DNA of 64,000 nucleotides, from NCBI RefSeq assembly GCF_016862895.1, contig NZ_BONV01000001.1:496001-560000 (forward strand). The letters run 5' to 3'. The first letter of the stretch is position 1, and each line of letters begins with the position of its first letter. The stretch is from Planotetraspora kaengkrachanensis. Lineage in GTDB: Bacteria > Actinomycetota > Actinomycetes > Streptosporangiales > Streptosporangiaceae. The translations under genes and the position numbers were made by a program. Below, piece after piece: positions 57,327-64,000 of the stretch. Under the pieces are notes generated by a model. That model was not told where the DNA came from. It saw nothing but the letters and a program-made list of their open reading frames with translations, and ran no database searches.

Positions 57327-60300
57327 TCAGGCGCCGTAGACCTCGAACTCCCACAGCGAGTAGCCGTACTGCGGGAGCCCGCGCTGTGTGCCGTACATCC
57401 GCACGTACCGCCCGGTGCCGGAGACGACGAGGTCGTCCACCCCGCCGTCCCCGCTGGTCGTGGAGTACACGGTCGACCAGGTGGCGTTATCAGGAGACGT
57501 CTGGATCTGGTAGGCCCTGCCGTACGCCGCCTCCCAGTTCAGCCGCACCCGGCTGAGCGAGCGGGACGAACCCAGATCCACCGAGATCCACTGCGGGTCG
57601 CCGTACGCGCTGCTCCACCGCGTCGCCGCGTTGCCGTCCACCGACAGCGACCCCACCCGGCCGTTGTCAGGCTCCACGCTGGACGTGGCCGTCGGGCGGC
57701 CGGACGACAGCAGGGTTCCGCCGCCGGCGACGGGGGTGCCGTAGACGTTGAGGTCCCACAACGAGTAGCCGTACTGCGGGAGCCCGCGCTGCGTGCCGTA
57801 GACGCGGACGTACCGCCCGGTGCCGGAGACGACGAGGTCGTCCACCCCGCCGTCCCCGCTGGTGGTGGAGTACACGGTCGACCAGGTGGCGTTGTCCGCG
57901 GACGTCTGCACCTGGTACGCCCTGCCGTACGCCGCCTCCCAGTTCAGCCGCACCCGGCTGAGCGCGTAGGAGGCCCCGAGGTCGACCGAGATCCACTGCG
58001 GGTCACTGTAGGCGCTGCTCCACCGCGTCGCCGGGTTGCCGTCCACCGCCAGCGACCCCACCCGGCCGGCGTCGGGCTCCACGCTGGAGGTCGCCGTCGG
58101 ACGGCCCTGGGCGAGGTCGCTCGAGGTGGTCGGCGGCGTGCTGACGCCGGGGCCGACGAAGGTGTAGCTGTCGACGTCGAACAGCGCGTTCGCGCCGGTG
58201 TTGTTACCGGTGAACACCAGGTAGAGGTCATGCGTGCCGTCGTCCGGCCTCGTGACCGGCGCGGTCAGCTCGACGTAGTCGTCCCAGCCTCCCGTGCCGG
58301 TGACCGCGAGGCGGGCGACCTCGGGACCCGTCGGCGAGTCGTACCGGAAGGAGAGGGTGCCGCCGGCGTTCGCCGACGACACGCGGGCCTTCACTCCGGT
58401 GATGCCCTTCAGGCTGACCGCGTGGTGCCGCACCCACTCCCCGCTCTGGATGTCGCCGAGCCTCCTGCCGCCTTCCGCCGCCGCCTGGTCGACGACCTTC
58501 GGCCCGTTGAGCTGGACGAAGTGCTCGGCCTGCCACTGCTTCGGCCAGACGGAGATCTCCTTCTCCCCCGTCAGCGCGACCGTGCCGGGGGCGCCGCGGT
58601 CGGTGTAGGAGGCCCGCAGGACGAAGAACTGCACGGCGTCGGGACCGGCGTGCACGGGGCCGGTGTTGACGGTGAACCCGCAGCCGGTGCCCTGCCCCTC
58701 CTCATGTGCGTGTTCCTGGTGCCCCAGGGCCGCCCGGATGACGACGTCGGCGCAGCCGACCGTGCCGTCCTGCGGATCGGTCGCGCTCGCGGTCGTGGTG
58801 AGGTTCTCGCCCCAGCTCCACATGCCGCCCGCCGGGATGCCCGCCAGCGTGACCGTGGGCCGGTTGTTGCCGACCACGACGGGGATCACCGCCGTGCCCG
58901 TGTGACCGGCGGGGTCTCGTACGGTCAGACGCGCCCGCTTGTCTCCGTTGGTGGTGTAGGTGAACGACGGGTTGGCGGCCGTGGAGTCGGTGGTGCCGTT
59001 GTCGTCGAAGTCCCAGGCGTAGGTGATGGGGTCGCCGTCGGGATCGGACGATCCCGCGCTGGAGAACGTCACCGCGAGCGGCGTCAGGCCGTTGTCCCTG
59101 TTCGCCGTGGCCACCGCGACCGGCGACCGGCCGCCCTGGACATAGTTGATCTTGTACAGCCCGGCGTCCGCCGCGCCGGAGAAGTAACCGCTGCCGTACT
59201 CCAGCAGGTACAACGATCCGTCGGGCCCGAACTCCATGTCGATCGGGTGGACGAGGTTCATCCCCGCGAGCACCGGCTCGATGATCGTCGGGTTCCCCGT
59301 GGCGGGGTTTCCGTTGTCGAACTGGACCTCCTTGATCCAGTTGCGGCAGTACTCGGAGATGATCCACTTGTTGTCGTAGTAGGCGGGCCACTTCACGTCC
59401 GAGGCCAGGTTCGGGTCGTAGTGGTAGACCTCGGCGTGGTTGGGCGAGCCGCAGCCGCCGGGGTTGTCGAGCGCGGGCCACTCCCTGCTGCCGCCGTGCT
59501 GCTCCCACACCAGCGAGGGTTTGGTGGGGGGAAGCTGCTGGAGTCCGGTGTTGCGCGGCGAGTTGTTCACCGGGCCCGTCGTCCCGCCGCACGGGAACCA
59601 GCCGCGCGGGGCGTTGGCCGCGAAGTCCCAGTCGTTGTAGGCGACGTTCGGGCCGCCGCAGTACGGCCAGCCGTGGTTGCCCGGGCCGGTCGCCCGGTTG
59701 AACTCGTCGTAGGCCGCCGGCCCCCGGTTCGGAATCGTCGCGCCCGCGTCCGGTCCCACCTCGCCCCAGTAGAGGGTGTCGTCCGCCTTCTTGTCGACCC
59801 AGATCCGGTACGGGTTGCGATCGCCCATGATGTAGATCTCGGGCCGCGTCTTCGCCGTGCCCGGCGGGAAGAGGTTGCCGGCCGGGATCGTGTAGGTACC
59901 GTCGTTCTCCGGGTGGATCCGGTTGATCTTCCCGCGCAGGTCGTTGGTGTTGCCCGCCGTGCGCTGCGCGTCGTACTGCGGGTTGCTGGCCGGCCGCTCG
60001 TCGATGGGCGCCATGCCCGCCGAGTCGCCGCCGGAGTTGGTGTTGTCGCCCACCGCGAAGTACAGGTTCTCGTTCGAGTCCCAGGTCATCGAGCCGGCCG
60101 AGTGGCAGCACAGGTCACGCTCGGTCGGCCATTCGATGATCATGTCCTCGCTCGCGGGGTCGAGGACGCCGGCCGCGGTGCTGAAGGTGAACCGCGAGAT
60201 CCGGTTGACCAGCGGCGTCACCTTCGGCGAGTAGAAGAGGTACACCCAGTGGTTGGCGGCGAAGCGCGGGTGGATCGTGATGCCGATGAGCCCGTCCTCG

Positions 60301-60629
60301 AACCGGGCGTCGAGCTGCAGCGTCAGCGCCACGGTCGTGCTCTTGGTGGCGGGGTTGTACAGGCGCACCTGGCCGCCGCCGGAGCTGCTGCCCCGGTTGA
60401 TGTAGAGGACCTTGCCGTCGGGGAGGACCGACAACTCGATGGGCTCGCCCATCGAGAGCCCGCCGTCCAGCTTGACCTTCTCGAACCCGCTCGTGGGAGG
60501 CGGAGCGAGGGCGGCCGTGGGCTGAGCTTCGGGGACGGCGGCGGAGGCGGGAACTCCGGCGACCGCCGTCGCCGCGAGCGTGAGGACGAGGGCGCCGACG
60601 ACCGTCCGAAGGCGCGCGAAACCGACCAC
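57327..60629 (-). CDS. Secreted glucose/sorbosone-dehydrogenase-like protein with PKD, carbohydrate-binding and two F5/8C domains
   Basis: A 1,100-residue exported protein. The signal peptide is at 1-30; the GTG at 60627-60629 is fixed by AGGAG five bases upstream, and a longer frame abuts the preceding terminator. Domains in order are: six-bladed beta-propeller of the GSDH type (about 45-500: GLIGITIHPRF, GDRNPYRIWVD, VHPIDMEFGPDGSLYLLEYGSG), PKD domain (about 510-590: AVTFSSAGSSDPDGDPITYAWDFDD), Ig-like region, CBM6-like domain (720-845: SGEWVRHHAVSLKGI), and two discoidin domains. It may oxidise or bind polysaccharide sugars; PQQ dependence is only by family analogy. Confidence 0.85.
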   Translation of the reverse strand: MVGFARLRTVVGALVLTLAATAVAGVPASAAVPEAQPTAALAPPPTSGFEKVKLDGGLSMGEPIELSVLPDGKVLYINRGSSSGGGQVRLYNPATKSTTVALTLQLDARFEDGLIGITIHPRFAANHWVYLFYSPKVTPLVNRISRFTFSTAAGVLDPASEDMIIEWPTERDLCCHSAGSMTWDSNENLYFAVGDNTNSGGDSAGMAPIDERPASNPQYDAQRTAGNTNDLRGKINRIHPENDGTYTIPAGNLFPPGTAKTRPEIYIMGDRNPYRIWVDKKADDTLYWGEVGPDAGATIPNRGPAAYDEFNRATGPGNHGWPYCGGPNVAYNDWDFAANAPRGWFPCGGTTGPVNNSPRNTGLQQLPPTKPSLVWEQHGGSREWPALDNPGGCGSPNHAEVYHYDPNLASDVKWPAYYDNKWIISEYCRNWIKEVQFDNGNPATGNPTIIEPVLAGMNLVHPIDMEFGPDGSLYLLEYGSGYFSGAADAGLYKINYVQGGRSPVAVATANRDNGLTPLAVTFSSAGSSDPDGDPITYAWDFDDNGTTDSTAANPSFTYTTNGDKRARLTVRDPAGHTGTAVIPVVVGNNRPTVTLAGIPAGGMWSWGENLTTTASATDPQDGTVGCADVVIRAALGHQEHAHEEGQGTGCGFTVNTGPVHAGPDAVQFFVLRASYTDRGAPGTVALTGEKEISVWPKQWQAEHFVQLNGPKVVDQAAAEGGRRLGDIQSGEWVRHHAVSLKGITGVKARVSSANAGGTLSFRYDSPTGPEVARLAVTGTGGWDDYVELTAPVTRPDDGTHDLYLVFTGNNTGANALFDVDSYTFVGPGVSTPPTTSSDLAQGRPTATSSVEPDAGRVGSLAVDGNPATRWSSAYSDPQWISVDLGASYALSRVRLNWEAAYGRAYQVQTSADNATWSTVYSTTSGDGGVDDLVVSGTGRYVRVYGTQRGLPQYGYSLWDLNVYGTPVAGGGTLLSSGRPTATSSVEPDNGRVGSLSVDGNAATRWSSAYGDPQWISVDLGSSRSLSRVRLNWEAAYGRAYQIQTSPDNATWSTVYSTTSGDGGVDDLVVSGTGRYVRMYGTQRGLPQYGYSLWEFEVYGA
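57330..58116 (-). repeat. Pair of F5/8C domain repeats, copy in the dehydrogenase-like gene
   Basis: Two tandem discoidin modules (about 57736-58116 and 57330-57713), each beginning GRPTATSSV and sharing DPQWISVDLG and RLNWEAAYGRAYQ. They are closely similar to each other and to the pair at 60738-61531. Confidence 0.85.
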
Positions 60630-60674
60630 GATGTCTCCTGGGGGGGTGCGGAGGCGGATGTGCGTCGTGCTCAC

Positions 60675-60709
60675 GGGGGCTCCGGGCCTTGCGAAGACCC
60701 GGAGCCCCC
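60675..60709 (-). terminator. Terminator of the ThuA/DUF1080 gene
   Basis: Perfect 12-bp arms GGGGGCTCCGGG (60675-60686) and CCCGGAGCCCCC (60698-60709) with an 11-base loop, 25 bp after the ThuA gene stop. It separates that gene from the downstream dehydrogenase-like gene. Confidence 0.8.
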
Positions 60710-60734
60710 GGTGTCGTTGCGGGTGGCGAGAGGG

Positions 60735-62849
60735 TCAGGTGCCGTAGACCTGCAGTTCCCAGAGCGAGTAGCCGTAGGGCGTCAGCCCCCGCTGTGTGCC
60801 GTGGATCCGCACGTATCGGCCGGTGCCGGAGACGCTCAGGTCGTCGATGCCGCCGTCACCCGTGGTGGTGGAGTAGACGGTCGTCCACGTCGCGTTGTCC
60901 GGCGACGTCTGCACCTGGTAGGCCCTGCCGTACGCGGCCTCCCAGTTCAGCACGACCCTGCTGATCGAGCGGGACGAGCCGAGGTCGACCGAGATCCACT
61001 GCGGATCGGAGTACAGGCTCCCCCAGCGCGTCGCCGTGCTGCCGTCGACGGCGTTCGCCCCGACCAGCACGTTGCCGGTCTCGACGCTGGAGGTGGCCGT
61101 GGGACGTCCCTGCGAGAGCAGAGCCGGCCCGGTTCCGGCCGGCGTGCCGTACACGTTGAGGTCCCACAACGAGTAGCCGTACTGCGTGAGCCCGCGTTGC
61201 GTGCCGTAGACGCGGACGTACCGCCCGGTGCCCGACAGGGCCACGTCGTCGACGCCGCCGTCCCCGCCGGTGGTGGAGTAAACGGTCGTCCAGGTGGCGT
61301 TGTCCGGCGACGTCTGGATCTGGTACGCCCTGCCGTACGCGGCCTCCCAGTTCAGTCGGACCCGGTTGAGCGCGTAGGAGGCCCCGAGGTCGACCGAGAT
61401 CCACTGCGGGTCGCTGTAGGCGCTGCCCCAGCGGGTGGAGGCGTTGCCGTCGACCGCGAGCGAGCCGGTAAGTGTGCTGCCGCTCTGCACGCTGGAGGTC
61501 GCCGTCGGACGGCCCTGCGCGAGGTCCGTGGCCGCGGGAGCCCCTCCGTCTCCCTTGATCCGGATGTTGCGGTAGTTGATGTCGGCGCCGTCGCCGTCGT
61601 TCTGCACGCCGATGTATCCGGACGCGATGTCCCGGCTGCTGGTGTAGTCGTTGATCTTGACGCCGTTGAGGAAGATCTCGACGTGCCGGCCGTGTACGGC
61701 GATCTCGTAGGTGTTCCAGGATCCCGGCGGGTTGAGGTTGGCCGCGCGCAGGGCGGCGTCGGGCGCCCTGAAGCTGTAGACGCTGCCGGTCGTGCGGGTC
61801 GGGTCGGCGTCGCTGGCGTCGATCTGGATCTCGTGGCCCTGGTCGACCGGCTTCCACGGGTCGCCCTGCGGATCGGGGAAGCCGATGAAGACGCCGCCGT
61901 TGTCGTCACCCGGCATCATCCAGTCGAGCTTGAGCGAGTAGTTCGAGAAGGTGCTGACCGGGTACCACAGCAGCCCCATCCCGCCGAAGGAGGTCAGCGT
62001 GCCGTCGGCCAGCGTGAAGCCGCCGGGGCCGGCCATCCGCCAGCGGTCGAGGCTCGCCTGGGTGCCGTCGAACAGCGGGGTGTAGCCGGTCTCAGGACGG
62101 CAGTCGGCCGGCTTGGCACGTGCGGCGATCTGGATGCCGCCGAGCAGCATCCTGGTGAAGTTCGGGTCGGCGTAGGACTCCTCGGTGTGGCCGAGGCCGG
62201 TGTACCACGCGCGGCCGCCCATGTAGTCGTGGCACCAGGTGATGGGGTGGTCGCCCATGGATCCGCCCGAGTACGACGACTCGTCAAGGCCGGCGAGCAC
62301 CTTCACGTTCGCCCGCGGGTTCGTGCGGTAGTTGTACCACTCGTCGGTCCGCGTCCAGGCCTGCGGCAGGTGCGAGGTGGACACGTTGGCCCGGTCCTCG
62401 ACCCGGACGACCGCCTGCTGGGTCGCCGGATGCGAATTGAACCAGGCCCCGACCAGCCCGCCGTACCAGGGCCAGTCGTACTCGGTGTCGGCGGCCGCGT
62501 GCACGCCGACGTAGCCGCCACCCGACGCGATGTAGGACTGGAACGCCGCCTGTTGCGCGCCGTCGAGGACGTCGCCGGTCGTCGACAACCAGACGACGGC
62601 CTGGTACTGGGCGAGGTTCGCCGTGGTGAACGCCGCCGCGTCCTCGGTGGCGACCACCGTGAACCCGTTGGCCGCGCCCAGTTGCCGGATCGCCGCGATG
62701 CCGTTGGGGATGGAGGAGTGGCGGAATCCTGCCGTCTTCGAGAAGACGAGGATCTTGGTCAGCGGTGCCGAGAGCGCGGCGGCCTGAACGGTCAGGACGG
62801 CCGCGCCGGCGACGACGAGCGCGAGGACTGCCCGGATGATCGCACGCAT
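60735..62849 (-). CDS. Secreted ThuA-like / DUF1080 protein with two F5/8C domains
   Basis: A 704-residue exported protein. The signal peptide is at 1-28 (RAIIRAVLALVVAGAAVLTVQAAALSA spans basic and hydrophobic parts). Domains in order: ThuA-like glutamine-amidotransferase fold (30-255: VFSKTAGFRHSSIPNGI, GGGYVGVHAAADTEYDWPWY, TGLGHTEESY), DUF1080/3-keto-disaccharide hydrolase fold (265-450: GYTPLFDGT, NGGVFIGFPDP, IEIFLNGVKINDY-like segment), then two discoidin domains. ThuA proteins take part in 3-keto-sugar metabolism, and DUF1080 domains are linked to hydrolysis of 3-keto-glycosides, so extracellular keto-sugar chemistry is a reasonable guess. ATG at 62847-62849. Confidence 0.87.
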   Translation of the reverse strand: MRAIIRAVLALVVAGAAVLTVQAAALSAPLTKILVFSKTAGFRHSSIPNGIAAIRQLGAANGFTVVATEDAAAFTTANLAQYQAVVWLSTTGDVLDGAQQAAFQSYIASGGGYVGVHAAADTEYDWPWYGGLVGAWFNSHPATQQAVVRVEDRANVSTSHLPQAWTRTDEWYNYRTNPRANVKVLAGLDESSYSGGSMGDHPITWCHDYMGGRAWYTGLGHTEESYADPNFTRMLLGGIQIAARAKPADCRPETGYTPLFDGTQASLDRWRMAGPGGFTLADGTLTSFGGMGLLWYPVSTFSNYSLKLDWMMPGDDNGGVFIGFPDPQGDPWKPVDQGHEIQIDASDADPTRTTGSVYSFRAPDAALRAANLNPPGSWNTYEIAVHGRHVEIFLNGVKINDYTSSRDIASGYIGVQNDGDGADINYRNIRIKGDGGAPAATDLAQGRPTATSSVQSGSTLTGSLAVDGNASTRWGSAYSDPQWISVDLGASYALNRVRLNWEAAYGRAYQIQTSPDNATWTTVYSTTGGDGGVDDVALSGTGRYVRVYGTQRGLTQYGYSLWDLNVYGTPAGTGPALLSQGRPTATSSVETGNVLVGANAVDGSTATRWGSLYSDPQWISVDLGSSRSISRVVLNWEAAYGRAYQVQTSPDNATWTTVYSTTTGDGGIDDLSVSGTGRYVRIHGTQRGLTPYGYSLWELQVYGT
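60738..61531 (-). repeat. Pair of F5/8C domain repeats, copy in the ThuA gene
   Basis: Tandem discoidin modules (about 61150-61531 and 60738-61119), homologous in the same order to the pair at 57330-58116. First modules of each pair share DLAQGRPTATSSV and LGASYAL; second modules share LGSSRS. Confidence 0.85.
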
Positions 62850-63059
62850 GAGCCACCCCCTGTCATCCGGCGAACGCGGAACGGGACGGCAGCGCCAACC
62901 GCAGCGTCGTCGGCAGCGTCGTCGGCGTTGGCCGAGACGCCGGGAGGGACTCCGAGAGAAGGACGAAGGCGGGCACACATGGGCACATGCGGTACTCCTT
63001 CTGGAGAAAGAGGAGCGCGCCGCCGCACCTGGTGAGAAGTATTCACGGCAACCCGAGAA

Positions 63060-63081
63060 CTTTTGTTGCCGCCAACGAAAG
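63060..63081. promoter_or_regulatory. Near-perfect 22-bp palindrome, possible ROK/LacI operator
   Basis: Arms CTTTTGTTG (63060-63068) and CAACGAAAG (63073-63081) around CCGC pair at 8 of 9 positions. CTTTC/GAAAG outer halves resemble ROK-family sugar repressor sites. Confidence 0.45.
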
Positions 63082-63174
63082 ATTGGCACAATGGAACGAA
63101 AGCGTCAACATTCGTCGGATCGGTCGGACCACTGACGCCCGACACTGATCACGATGGGTGTTATTGATCTTCAT

Positions 63175-63185
63175 ACATCGGATGT
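63175..63185. promoter_or_regulatory. ACATCSGATGT operator upstream of the ThuA gene
   Basis: Perfect palindrome ACATCGGATGT, identical in arms to the site at the fuconate dehydratase promoter. Confidence 0.55.
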
Positions 63186-63206
63186 GTAGGAGATCGAGAT
63201 CTCTGA

Positions 63207-63222
63207 GTTTCGACTTCGAAAC
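63207..63222. promoter_or_regulatory. Perfect 16-bp palindrome
   Basis: GTTTCGA, CT, TCGAAAC, 22 bp beyond the ACATCGGATGT site. Candidate binding site of a second regulator. Confidence 0.4.
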
Positions 63223-63314
63223 GACAAAAATCAGACCTGATCCGCGCCACTGGCGCGTTTCTGGAGCGGTCCCGCGGACACAGTGGCGCGTGAGACGTCT
63301 ATTGACTGGCCAAT

Positions 63315-63325
63315 ACATCCAATGT
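63315..63325. promoter_or_regulatory. ACATCSGATGT-like site, one mismatch
   Basis: ACATCCAATGT differs from the palindrome at one base and is preceded by the same AAT context (CCAATACATCC) as the site at 57077. It sits between TTGACT (63302) and TTAACT (63325), a plus-strand promoter-like pair with no gene behind it. Confidence 0.4.
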
Positions 63326-63616
63326 TAACTGCGCCTGACAGTCCAGATTCGGAGCAAGTGCGACGGTGTGCCGGGCCGACGGCCTCCGTCCTCGAGCGCC
63401 GGGTCTGTGCTGGAGAGGGGCCCGGTGGGCAGGCACGTCAGCCGGTCGCCGATCGCCGGGCTTACGGCGGCTCACCGGCCCCTCTGCCCGTCGTACGGCC
63501 AGGCGGCACGCCGCGCGGAACTCCACGGCGCTCCCCCGGGCAACCTCCCCGGCAACCGTGCAGAACTCTCCGGCGCCGAAGCTCCCACGCCCCCGCGGTG
63601 CACGCGGGGCCAGGGG

Positions 63617-64000
63617 TCAGGCCGTGTCCCCCGGGCGGTCGAAACCGGACGGACGGTCAGGACCCGCGGTGTGGTCGGGACCCGCGGCGTGGTCGGGGCT
63701 CGCCGGATGTTCGGGCTTCTTGCGGCGGCCGAGCATGGCCGCCCCTGCGGCGACGACGAGCAGGGCGAACCCGCCCCAGAGCAGCAGGGGACTGTTCGAG
63801 CCCGTGTCCCCGGCCGCCTCGCTCCCCGCGGTGTCTCCGGCGGTGTCTCCGGCGGTGTCTCCGGCGGTGTCTCCCGCCGCGGGCGGCGCGGTCGCGGCGG
63901 CCGGAGGCGCCGCCCCGCCCGAAGCTGCCTTCACCGTGAAGGGGATCTCCCCCTCGACGGGATGGCCGTCGGAGGAGACGACCCGCCACGCGATGACATA
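63617..64000 (-). CDS. CopC-domain copper resistance protein, C-terminal part
   Basis: The right edge cuts the gene; 127 codons are visible. It begins inside a CopC domain (YVIAWRVVSSDGHPVEGEIPFTV, the conserved end of that fold). A Pro/Ala linker follows with four tandem Gly-Asp-Thr-Ala repeats, then one membrane helix (LLLWGGFALLVVAAGAAML) and a basic, His/Pro-rich cytoplasmic tail (PDHAAGPDHTAGPD). This is the usual actinobacterial CopC layout: extracytoplasmic copper-binding domain with a C-terminal anchor. Confidence 0.85.
   Translation of the reverse strand, partial: YVIAWRVVSSDGHPVEGEIPFTVKAASGGAAPPAAATAPPAAGDTAGDTAGDTAGDTAGSEAAGDTGSNSPLLLWGGFALLVVAAGAAMLGRRKKPEHPASPDHAAGPDHTAGPDRPSGFDRPGDTA
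63829..63878. repeat. 12-bp tandem repeat coding for Gly-Asp-Thr-Ala
   Basis: Four consecutive units of GGTGTCTCCGGC or near variants in the CopC linker, in frame, so copy number changes would alter linker length without frameshift. Confidence 0.7.

Larger units (their letters stand above)
62850..63616. other. 767-bp intergenic region rich in palindromes upstream of the ThuA gene
   Basis: No convincing gene on either strand. It contains four symmetric elements (63060-63081, 63175-63185, 63207-63222, 63315-63325) within 270 bp. It is A+T-richer than the flanks between 63040 and 63340, as expected for a regulatory region. Confidence 0.65.

Noticed and set aside
57006-63035. A very long open frame (about 2,000 codons) on the plus strand across the two secreted-protein genes
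   Set aside because: It is antisense to two genes with signal peptides, ribosome sites and clear domains. Its sequence is repetitive Arg/Val/Gly-rich and mirrors the discoidin repeats. Typical shadow frame in high-G+C DNA.

Overview
The window is about 70% G+C, densely packed and rich in GTG starts and ATGA stop/start overlaps. Its content (SigE-type and ECF42 sigma factors, two IclR regulators, a two-domain geosmin synthase, an aerobic CO dehydrogenase operon, large secreted discoidin-domain proteins) points to a soil actinomycete chromosome. A Streptosporangiaceae-like genus is my guess from gene style only. I saw no rRNA, tRNA, CRISPR array, integrase or insertion sequence.

Layout. 0-19 kb is mixed housekeeping and regulatory sequence: a SigE-type sigma factor with a membrane partner, a DGPF protein with an ECF42 sigma factor, a ureohydrolase and PLP decarboxylase facing a LysR regulator, MerR/MarR/GNAT/hydrolase genes, and a two-gene unit of a large helical-repeat protein with a divergent HSP90-like ATPase. 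19.1-28 kb holds the most striking locus: one minus-strand operon running prenyl diphosphate synthase, IspH, family 2B encapsulin shell protein A, geosmin synthase, family 2B encapsulin shell protein B, with a divergent IclR regulator. 28-32 kb has membrane proteins and a LysR regulator. 32.5-40.2 kb is a complete minus-strand form I (Mo-Cu) CO dehydrogenase operon in the order coxM-S-L-F-D-G-E. 40.4-43.4 kb has an atypical S26 peptidase, an AAA ATPase and a hypothetical protein. 44-51.7 kb is an IclR-led operon of aldehyde dehydrogenase and a ribose-type sugar ABC importer, followed by a secreted discoidin protein. 51.8-56.8 kb is a minus-strand L-fuconate dehydratase operon with a second ribose-type importer. 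57.3-62.9 kb encodes two very large secreted proteins (sugar-dehydrogenase-like and ThuA/DUF1080) sharing a duplicated pair of discoidin domains. The right edge cuts a CopC-type copper protein.

How genes work together. The geosmin operon makes sense as a terpenoid nanocompartment: IspH supplies IPP/DMAPP, the prenyl synthase makes FPP, and the two-domain cyclase, which carries a repeated candidate loading motif, would be packaged in a shell built from two cNMP-domain encapsulin proteins. The cox operon encodes the three structural subunits plus the maturation set and has a clear promoter. An 11-bp palindrome (ACATCSGATGT, S = C or G) sits exactly at the predicted start of the L-fuconate dehydratase transcript. 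It recurs in front of the ThuA-type gene, suggesting that sugar uptake, sugar-acid catabolism and secreted carbohydrate proteins form one local regulon.
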